A DNA stretch of 5,013 nucleotides. It comes from Pseudomonadota bacterium (GTDB taxonomy: Bacteria; Pseudomonadota; Alphaproteobacteria; Acetobacterales; Acetobacteraceae). Shown one piece after another: positions 1 to 5,013 of the stretch; the first letter of the stretch is position 1, and each line of letters starts with the position of its first letter. The stretch lies in assembly GCA_021829055.1 (NCBI GenBank), contig JAJZCS010000172.1, positions 1-5,013 on the forward strand, given 5' to 3'. The position numbers were made by a program, and so were the translations under genes. The notes under the pieces are model-generated. The model made no database searches and was not told where the DNA came from. It saw only the letters and a program-made list of their open reading frames with translations.

Positions 1-2
1 CG

Positions 3-3000
3 ACTGCGCTCGGCTCTCGCTGGGACGATGTGCGCGCGCTGCCAGCCGGCTGGCTGAATTCCGAACCAGCACGTGAGGCGCTCGATGCAATTCACCAGCT
101 TGTGTTGCGTGAATTTGCCAATAAATCCCTTTGGGCAATGAAGGATCCCAGGATATGTCGCCTTGCTCCACTTTGGATCAAGGCGCTTGGCGAACTCAAT
201 ATTCAAACGGTGATGCTGTTAGTCACGCGCCGGCCAACCGAGGTGGCTGCATCTATTGAGAAGCGTAATGGGTGGAGTCAATTGCTCAGCGAACTACTTT
301 GGCTACGTCATGTATTTGACGCAGAATTAGCAAGTCGTGATCTGCCGCGATCAGTAGTGACTTATGACGATCTCTTGTCTGATCCCGCCACATGTTTATC
401 GGTCGCATTCTCCCAGCTCGGCATCGAACTGCCGCCGCTCGTCGATCCAGTCAAGAACGCGCTCGAGATGTTTATCGAAGTGGCTGATCGTCACTATCAA
501 TTTGCCGACATCAGGGCGCCGGTGCGAGCGCTTTCAACGATCTCCACGCGCGCCTATGAGGTGCTTGTGGAGATTGCCCATGGCAAGGACGATTGGTCCA
601 AGCTGCAGGCTCTAGCCGAGTCCTTTCAGGTCGAGTGGGATAGTTATGGTGGATACATTGACGCCGTGGCCGAGATGGCCAACCGCTTCAGCGCGAATGA
701 AACTGAAGCATTACGTGAAGCAAGTAACACAAGAATAAGGGCGAACTCGCTGGGTAACGAGCTCGCGACCGAACGCGAACGCTGCATGGCACTGCAATCG
801 GCGCTGCTTACGGAAAGGGACCGCATTGCTCTCATGCGACGGCAGTTGGATGAAAATCTACTAATGCTCGAAGAGGCGGGCAGTCGCTACCGGCAAGACA
901 CTTCGGATTTGCAACGCCAGCGCGATGTTGCTCTTGCACAGCGCGATGCGGTCGAGGCGCAACTGGCCAGCATTTTGCGCAGCCGCTCCTGGCGGTGGTC
1001 GGCCCCTCTACGAGTAGCAGCACGGCTAATGCGTCGTCAGTTTGCGACGCAATCATTCCGGCCGTCTTTGATCTCCACCCTGCCCATACGGGCACTCGTC
1101 AGCTTGCGTTCACGGGGCCTTCTCGCAAGTTGGCAACGCTGGAAGGACCGGCGGCGGTCTCTTGGGGCAACGATGCCTTTGCAAATACCCACGCCCGTCG
1201 ATTTTGAAGTTCGAGAATTGCAATTGCCCGCGCCGGCAGCACCGCTTGCCAGCATCATTATTCCGGTTTACAACCAGCTTGGGCATACCCTTACCTGCCT
1301 CAGAGCATTGGCTGCGAGTGGCGATACTACGAGCTTCGAGGTGATCGTGGTAGACGATGCCTCTATTGATGATACACCCCGTGTACTTGCAGGAATTCCC
1401 GGCCTGCGGATGATCCGCAACGATCACAATCTTGGCTTCATTGGGGCATGCAACGCAGGTGCGGCGAAAGCGCGTGGCCAGTTCGTAGCTTTTCTGAACA
1501 ACGATACCGCGGTGCAGTCGTGCTGGCTGGATGCATTGTTGAGGACTTTTGCGGAACACTCGGATACTGGCTTGGCTGGAAGCAAGCTGGTCTATCCCGA
1601 CGGTCGACTGCAGGAAGCCGGAGGTATCGTATTTTCTGATGGATCGGGCTGGAATTACGGCCGCTTCGCCGATTCGGCGCACCCAAGTTACAACTACGTC
1701 CGCGAAGTGGACTACTGCTCAGGTGCGGCTATCGCTTTGCCGCGTGCTCTTTTCGAAATGCTAGGCGGCTTTGATTCGAATTTCGCACCTGCTTATTACG
1801 AAGACACTGATCTAGCCATGCGAGTGCGCCAGCATGGCATGAAGGTGCGCTACCAGCCCGCGTCGGTGGTAGTGCATTTCGAAGGCGCGACATCGGGCAT
1901 TGATCTGAATAGTGGCGTCAAGGCGCACCAAGTTACCAACCAAGTGAAGTTTCTAGCACGTTGGCGGGATGTTTTGGACATAACCCATCCAACACCAGGC
2001 ACCGATCCGCAGTGGGCTTGCGAGCATCGTGCACGACACCGCGTGCTGGTGCTCGACGCATGCACGCCGACACCGGACCGTGATTCCGGTTCCGTACGCA
2101 TGCTGGCCCTAATGCGGCTGCTTATCGAAGAGGGGTGTACTGTCACCTTTTTCTCGGAAAATCGAGCGCACGATGGAGTTTATACTCAAGCGATGCAAGC
2201 GATGGGGGTGGAGGTTTGGTGGCAACCATGGTTGGGTGATCTGCGTTGTTGGCTGATCAAACATGGTCCCCGTTTCAATCGTATTATCGGCAGTCGGCAT
2301 TATGTGCTTTCTCCGCTGCTGCCATTGCTGCGCGAGTATGCACCGCAGGCCCAGATTGTTTTCGACACAGTGGATCTACACTATCTGCGTGAACAGCGCG
2401 AGGCAGAGCTGGCTAACGATCTTGCCAAGAGGCGTATTGCTGAGCAAACGCGGAAAGCAGAACTGGACCTCGTACGGTACTCGGATCTGACTTGGGTCGT
2501 AAGCGCAGTCGAACAAAAGATAATATCTAACGAGATACCGGATGCGCGAGTGCAAATACTTTCAAATATTCACGTGGTACGTGGCCCTGGGCCGGACTTT
2601 GCGGTACGTAACGATCTGTTATTCATCGGTGGCTACCGGCATCCGCCCAATATAGATGCGGTGCACTGGCTAGCAGATAAGATATTGCCCCTCCTGCACG
2701 CATCGCGGCCTGATATCCGTCTCCACCTTGTCGGTGGTGATGCACCGGATTCGGTGGTGGCTCTTGGTAGGAGAAAGGGGATCGTTTTCCACGGTTACGT
2801 GCCCAATCTTATTCCCTTGCTAGACTCCACTCGACTTGCTTTGGCGCCGCTACGCTACGGAGCTGGGGTCAAAGGCAAGATCAATCAAAGCCTGGCGCAT
2901 GGCCAACCGGTCATCGCTACAGCATGTGCCATCGAGGGCATGCATTTAACCGATGGCGTTGATGTGCTGGTAGCGGATAAGGCCGAGGACTTTGTCGCAG

Positions 3001-3158
3001 CCGTTTTACGTGCCTACGACGACCCGGTGTTGTGGCATCGCCTGTCGGAGGGTGGCCTTGCCAATACCCATGCACACTTCTCATTCGAATCAGCACGTCG
3101 AGTGATACGTGCCTGGCTAGACCAACAAGAGAGTCCCTCGGCTCAGCACGCCGGATGA
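3..3158 (+). CDS. Multidomain glycosyltransferase: sulfotransferase-like + coiled coil + GT2 + GT4-like (5' partial)
   Basis: The frame is open to the left edge, so the true start lies upstream. The first GTG (30) is probably internal, because the codons before it (ALGSRWDDVRALPAGWL) read as normal protein of this family. Residues are numbered from position 30. Residues 1-160 resemble a sulfotransferase: KDPR at 38-41 and a 3'-phosphate-binding-type motif R67-R-P-T-E-V-A-A-S75; the P-loop that would bind PAPS must lie off the window. Residues about 213-316 are charged and heptad-like (coiled coil), followed by SRSWRWSAPLR, a linker common in such enzymes. Residues 406-625 form a GT2 (GT-A) domain with IIIPVYNQ, DDAS (442-445), the metal-binding NND (490-492), EDTD (591-594) and HFEG (616-619), as in rhamnosyltransferase-like enzymes. 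Residues 671-1030 form a GT-B domain with FIGGY (865-869), APLRYGAGVKGK (939-950) and HGQPVIAT. It is probably a cytoplasmic enzyme extending a lipid-linked O-antigen or capsule glycan. Sugar donors and linkages cannot be read from the sequence, and sulfate transfer is inferred. The reading frame is intact to TGA at 3156-3158. Confidence 0.95.
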   Translation, partial: TALGSRWDDVRALPAGWLNSEPAREALDAIHQLVLREFANKSLWAMKDPRICRLAPLWIKALGELNIQTVMLLVTRRPTEVAASIEKRNGWSQLLSELLWLRHVFDAELASRDLPRSVVTYDDLLSDPATCLSVAFSQLGIELPPLVDPVKNALEMFIEVADRHYQFADIRAPVRALSTISTRAYEVLVEIAHGKDDWSKLQALAESFQVEWDSYGGYIDAVAEMANRFSANETEALREASNTRIRANSLGNELATERERCMALQSALLTERDRIALMRRQLDENLLMLEEAGSRYRQDTSDLQRQRDVALAQRDAVEAQLASILRSRSWRWSAPLRVAARLMRRQFATQSFRPSLISTLPIRALVSLRSRGLLASWQRWKDRRRSLGATMPLQIPTPVDFEVRELQLPAPAAPLASIIIPVYNQLGHTLTCLRALAASGDTTSFEVIVVDDASIDDTPRVLAGIPGLRMIRNDHNLGFIGACNAGAAKARGQFVAFLNNDTAVQSCWLDALLRTFAEHSDTGLAGSKLVYPDGRLQEAGGIVFSDGSGWNYGRFADSAHPSYNYVREVDYCSGAAIALPRALFEMLGGFDSNFAPAYYEDTDLAMRVRQHGMKVRYQPASVVVHFEGATSGIDLNSGVKAHQVTNQVKFLARWRDVLDITHPTPGTDPQWACEHRARHRVLVLDACTPTPDRDSGSVRMLALMRLLIEEGCTVTFFSENRAHDGVYTQAMQAMGVEVWWQPWLGDLRCWLIKHGPRFNRIIGSRHYVLSPLLPLLREYAPQAQIVFDTVDLHYLREQREAELANDLAKRRIAEQTRKAELDLVRYSDLTWVVSAVEQKIISNEIPDARVQILSNIHVVRGPGPDFAVRNDLLFIGGYRHPPNIDAVHWLADKILPLLHASRPDIRLHLVGGDAPDSVVALGRRKGIVFHGYVPNLIPLLDSTRLALAPLRYGAGVKGKINQSLAHGQPVIATACAIEGMHLTDGVDVLVADKAEDFVAAVLRAYDDPVLWHRLSEGGLANTHAHFSFESARRVIRAWLDQQESPSAQHAG

Positions 3159-3182
3159 CAGGAAATACCTCTGGGGAATCAC

Positions 3183-3205
3183 TGGTACCGGCAAGACCGG
3201 TGCTG
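3183..3205. terminator. Weak hairpin between convergent genes, possible terminator
   Basis: Just after the glycosyltransferase stop, GTACCGG (3185-3191) and CCGGTGC (3197-3203) can pair around a five-base loop, with one G-U pair and two further wobble pairs outside. It sits in the 142-base tail-to-tail spacer between the two convergent genes, where a terminator is expected. No T-run follows it on either strand, so an intrinsic terminator is doubtful. I see nothing else functional in 3159-3300. Confidence 0.2.
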
Positions 3206-3300
3206 GCGGTTGGCTGTACCTTAGGGTTGCTAAAGGTTAGTAGGTCGCTTGGGATTTCTCAGCGTTATGGGTGCCGCATTACAGAGTTGAATTTACCTCA

Positions 3301-4305
3301 TCAATCAGGTGTGGTATGTCTAATACAAAATTCCGGACTAAGATTCAGGTACTGAGTGCGGCAATCGCTGCAGCCACGTAGACGCATTTCGGCGAACATC
3401 ATCGTAGGCTTGATCTCGCCGATGGCAATCAATTTATCGTTTAAAAACTGCACAAAGTCGATAAAGCCCCGATCACTATCTGATGATGCATCAAAGTTGT
3501 GCCCAAAGCCCCTATCAATAAAGATGTCGGGTAGGCCTCCATAGGCAAGAAATTTTTCAAAATCAAACCTTTCAACAAGCAAAGGCAGTATATCTTGTGC
3601 ACGAATGCCTTCAAAGCCTTCGTTCGAACAATCGTGATTTAAGAAGGTGGATTCCATCCGTTTAAGTTGGTTGTTGTATTTGGCTTTTTCTGGCAGCATA
3701 GGCCACATTGCATCGATCCAAACCTTTGCCTCAGGCCAGCGCATGTGCCCATTACGGCCAATCATGTCATTTGTGATGAAGGCGCCTTCTTTTCGAAGGG
3801 AGTGTTGGACGGCATCGAATATTTTCTCAAGTTCGACCATATGATGCAGCGAGTGATTGGCAATTACAGCATCGATTGAATCTGATGGCGGCGACCAATC
3901 ATTTAAATCCATTTGGGTGACAGATATATAGTCGTCAAGCTTAGCCTCGGCGATGTTCCTTATTGCCCGCTCCGTCAGAAGCGGTGAAATCTCGATGCAT
4001 CGCAAATTAAACTTTAATGAATCCACGCCTTTCGCAAGCAAGGCCTTGGTTACGGAAATTTCTACCTCACATGCGCCGGTACCGAGACTTACGAACGTGA
4101 GATGGTTGTTTTGACGTTGCGCAACTCGAATCAGCGCATTGGCATAGAACTCTGCAATGGAGTCGGCGCCTATGACTGAGTTAAGGCGCTCCCGCAGATA
4201 TTTGTTAGACCAGTAGTGAAAAATTTCGGGTAATTCATGAATATCTTTTATTCCACGATACTGCTCGATCTGCTGTGCAACCCGTGAAGTGTAGTTATTC
4301 GACAT
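3301..4305 (-). CDS. Class I SAM-dependent methyltransferase, probably of surface glycan synthesis
   Basis: A complete 334-residue protein from ATG (4303-4305) to TGA (3301-3303); the start is supported by a well-spaced GAGGA. The Rossmann methyltransferase fold shows motif I FVSLGTGACEVEI (71-83, SAM-binding G75-x-G77), an acidic residue ending strand 2 in CIEIS (E105), VTQMDLNDW (129-137), the motif IV-like region DAVIANHSLHHM (145-156) and LRKEGAFITND (170-180) after it. The N-terminal stretch HELPEIFHYWSNKYL (23-37) and the C-terminal part with FIDRGFGHNFD (262-272) and KPTMMFAEMR (299-308) match, from memory, a methyltransferase type found in O-antigen and other glycan clusters. The tail carries C312-x2-C315 and C327. 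There is no signal peptide or membrane segment, so it is cytoplasmic. The acceptor (sugar hydroxyl, precursor or chain end) is unknown. It is convergent with the large glycosyltransferase and codirectional with the ABC transporter gene, but 526 bases from it, so it may not share that transcript. Its codons are AT-leaning (15 of the first 35 end in G or C), unlike its right-hand neighbour, which suggests separate acquisition. Confidence 0.85.
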   Translation of the reverse strand: MSNNYTSRVAQQIEQYRGIKDIHELPEIFHYWSNKYLRERLNSVIGADSIAEFYANALIRVAQRQNNHLTFVSLGTGACEVEISVTKALLAKGVDSLKFNLRCIEISPLLTERAIRNIAEAKLDDYISVTQMDLNDWSPPSDSIDAVIANHSLHHMVELEKIFDAVQHSLRKEGAFITNDMIGRNGHMRWPEAKVWIDAMWPMLPEKAKYNNQLKRMESTFLNHDCSNEGFEGIRAQDILPLLVERFDFEKFLAYGGLPDIFIDRGFGHNFDASSDSDRGFIDFVQFLNDKLIAIGEIKPTMMFAEMRLRGCSDCRTQYLNLSPEFCIRHTTPD

Positions 4306-4522
4306 TTTTAGTCCTCATAAAAGCTATCTCTTGCAATTCCGACGATGAGGTGAAGTAGGCTTTATCGGGGGCAGTCCGTCACGCGGTTGTGTGGTCGGCG
4401 CGCTTATGGACAAATGATTAGGTGAAGAGCTGGTGCTGGAAATCTGAATGGTTCGATAGGCAGAAACCCTTGGCACGCTTCATCGTATAACGATAGCCAG
4501 ATCAGGGTATTGGCGAAGCGTG
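4306..4522. other. Spacer of about 217 bases without a recognisable gene
   Basis: Neither strand shows a reading frame I recognise. The leader of the methyltransferase should lie here, but I find no convincing pair of -35 and -10 boxes. Two things are visible: an imperfect direct repeat of 14 bases (4342-4355 and 4414-4427, 12 of 14 identical, core GAGGTGAAG/TAGGTGAAG), and a small inverted repeat ATCGT-ATA-ACGAT (4482-4494). The base composition is intermediate between its neighbours. It may be non-coding debris of the same rearrangement that left the gene remnant next to it. Confidence 0.5.
4312..4316 (-). promoter_or_regulatory. Ribosome binding site of the methyltransferase gene
   Basis: On the minus strand GAGGA lies six bases before the ATG at 4303-4305, a near-ideal Shine-Dalgarno sequence and spacing. 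It settles the start codon of the methyltransferase. Confidence 0.8.
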
Positions 4523-4744
4523 TCAAGGGGAGACAGCTGGAACACCGAAATTCGTCAGCGCCTGCGGATTTGCCAATGCCTCAGTGTTCTTGACCGACCG
4601 GCCGTTGACTACGTAGCGTACGGCGATCTCGCTGATCTCGCCGGAGCGGGTGCGGGGGATGTTGGGCACCAGCAGGATCAGTGTGGGGACGTGGCGCGGG
4701 GTAGTGTTGGCGCGGATGTAATGACCCAGCGGTTTCTGCGCAGG
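4523..4744 (-). pseudogene. Acetoacetyl-CoA synthetase, C-terminal remnant
   Basis: On the minus strand a 73-codon open stretch, closed upstream by an in-frame TGA (4745-4747) and ending at TGA (4523-4525), reads as the C-terminus of acetoacetyl-CoA synthetase (acetoacetate-CoA ligase, about 650 residues when intact). The diagnostic pieces are [11 protein letters not shown] (residues 10-20 of the stretch), [16 protein letters not shown] (28-43) and [13 protein letters not shown] (51-63); family members normally read PRHVPA, IPRTRSGKI and [14 protein letters not shown]. The enzyme activates acetoacetate with ATP and CoA. Here the adenylation core is absent, there is no usable start, and the catalytic lysine of the SGKI motif is glutamate, which a single base change explains. 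Homology seems to fade upstream of about 4718-4730. It lies on the same strand as its neighbours but has no functional link to glycan synthesis. I read it as the leftover 3' end of a gene broken or partly duplicated by recombination. The identification comes from memory of the family, not a search. Confidence 0.85.
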
Positions 4745-4790
4745 TCAAGCCGCTAAAGTGTAGGCTTCGGCGGGCGTCTTGGGGGTCGGG

Positions 4791-4805
4791 CACCCGATGC
4801 GGGTG
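4791..4805. repeat. Hairpin 27 bases after the ABC transporter stop
   Basis: CACCCG and CGGGTG form a perfect six-base stem around a three-base loop. An overlapping alternative stem, TCGGG-CA-CCCGA, is at 4786-4797. The position, in the direction of transcription just past the stop of the ABC transporter gene, fits a terminator, but no T-run follows on the minus strand. It could equally be a by-product of the very high GC content here. Confidence 0.3.
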
Positions 4806-4819
4806 TCGGTGGCTGACGC

Positions 4820-4833
4820 AGCGCGGCCGCGCT
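4820..4833. repeat. 14-base perfect palindrome overlapping the ABC transporter stop codon
   Basis: AGCGCGGCCGCGCT equals its own reverse complement and covers two bases of the TAG stop of the ABC transporter gene. As RNA it gives only a short stem with a tight loop. In such GC-rich sequence it may be chance; with the hairpin at 4791-4805 it marks the boundary between the transporter gene and the gene debris. Confidence 0.4.
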
Positions 4834-5013
4834 ACGCCTGCGCCACGTGCGCCTCGTAAGCCGCGGTGACTTCGGCGGTGCTGCCCATCGCCATCAGTTT
4901 GCCGCGATCCAGCCACATCGCCTTGTTGCAGGCTTTGCGGATCGCCTCGTTGGAATGCAGCGCGATCACCACGATCTCGGCGCGGCGGTGCAGGCCTTCC
5001 AGCCGTTCCTTGG
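4832..5013 (-). CDS. Polysaccharide-export ABC transporter ATP-binding protein (Wzt/KpsT type), 3' end
   Basis: The last 59 codons of a gene entering from the right edge, ending at TAG (4832-4834). The segment IVVIALHSNEAIRKACNKAM (residues 13-32), then WLDRGKLMAMGSTAEVTAAYE (33-53) in two parts, WLDRGKL and the conserved E-V-x-x-x-Y-E end, is the C-terminal part of the nucleotide-binding domain of ABC-2 type O-antigen or teichoic acid exporters. H19 is the H-loop (switch) histidine; the Walker A, signature and Walker B motifs lie off the window. The protein would sit on the cytoplasmic face of the inner membrane with a Wzm-type permease and drive glycan export. The stop comes six residues after AAYE, so there is no C-terminal carbohydrate-binding domain of the kind fused to some Wzt proteins. 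51 of 59 codons end in G or C, very different from the methyltransferase gene. wzt or kpsT would be plausible names, but the piece is too short to choose. Confidence 0.87.
   Translation of the reverse strand, partial: KERLEGLHRRAEIVVIALHSNEAIRKACNKAMWLDRGKLMAMGSTAEVTAAYEAHVAQA

Noticed and set aside
364..1764. Several short frames on both strands inside the large glycosyltransferase gene
   Set aside because: All are contained within a continuous frame with strong domain motifs; none has recognisable protein features.
3172..3195. A Walker A-like string (GITGTGKT) in plus frame 1 just after the glycosyltransferase gene
   Set aside because: The frame opens at a stop at 3118-3120, has no start codon, ends within 25 codons, and has no other ATPase motif. 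It is a chance match produced by the small inverted repeat there.
3155..3355. A 66-codon plus-strand frame whose ATG overlaps the glycosyltransferase stop (ATGA)
   Set aside because: It has no ribosome binding site of its own, the product resembles nothing I know, and it runs into the 3' end of the convergent methyltransferase gene. Overlapping ATGA arrangements also arise by chance.
4360..4380. A GGGGGCAGTCC string that resembles the end of some IS3-family insertion sequences
   Set aside because: I find no matching inverted partner, no transposase residues and no target duplication in the window; the likeness is too short to support an insertion sequence.
4475..4530. A TTGACA on the minus strand with TTATAC-like boxes downstream as a promoter for the methyltransferase gene
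   Set aside because: The spacing between the boxes is about 25-30 bases, not 16-18, and the TTGACA overlaps the stop of the remnant frame. No convincing promoter can be assigned.
4520..4756. A 78-codon plus-strand frame antisense to the acetoacetyl-CoA synthetase remnant
   Set aside because: It is the mirror of the remnant, has no recognisable domain, and the opposite strand gives a clear family match.
4581..4916. A 111-codon minus-strand frame across the gene remnant and the exporter 3' end
   Set aside because: It is rich in Arg, His, Pro and Gly, typical of an off-frame reading of GC-rich DNA, and overlaps the recognisable exporter and acetoacetyl-CoA synthetase frames.

Overview
The window looks like the edge of a surface-polysaccharide (O-antigen or capsule type) biosynthesis cluster in a fairly GC-rich Gram-negative bacterium. 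A gammaproteobacterium of the Xanthomonadaceae or a relative is my best guess. The guess rests on the style of the large glycosyltransferase, the NBD-only polysaccharide ABC transporter and the acetoacetyl-CoA synthetase remnant, and it is inference without any database search.

Layout, left to right. Positions 3-3158 (+) hold the 3' part of one very large multidomain gene, open at the left edge. It has a sulfotransferase-like module, a coiled coil, a GT2 glycosyltransferase and a GT-B (GT4-like) glycosyltransferase. A 142-base spacer without a gene follows. Positions 3301-4305 (-) encode a class I SAM-dependent methyltransferase convergent with the glycosyltransferase, with a clear ribosome binding site. 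Positions 4306-4522 hold no gene I can recognise. Positions 4523-4744 (-) are a decayed 3' end of an acetoacetyl-CoA synthetase gene. Positions 4832-5013 (-) are the 3' end of a polysaccharide-export ABC transporter ATPase (Wzt/KpsT type) that runs off the right edge. A palindrome and a hairpin lie at and just after its stop.

How they may work together: the large enzyme would add sugars, and perhaps sulfate, to a lipid-linked glycan in the cytoplasm. The methyltransferase would methylate a sugar or precursor. The ABC transporter would export the polymer across the inner membrane. The transporter ATPase ends straight after its nucleotide-binding domain, so the export mode that recognises a modified chain end through a C-terminal domain is not supported here.

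Base composition is a mosaic. The ABC transporter end is very GC-rich (51 of 59 codons end in G or C), whereas the start of the methyltransferase is AT-leaning (15 of the first 35 codons). With the orphaned acetoacetyl-CoA synthetase tail between them, this suggests a recombination junction between 4306 and 4831. I see no rRNA, tRNA, CRISPR array or intact mobile element, and nothing I would claim as a wholly new system. The most notable items are the trimodular enzyme and the gene remnant.
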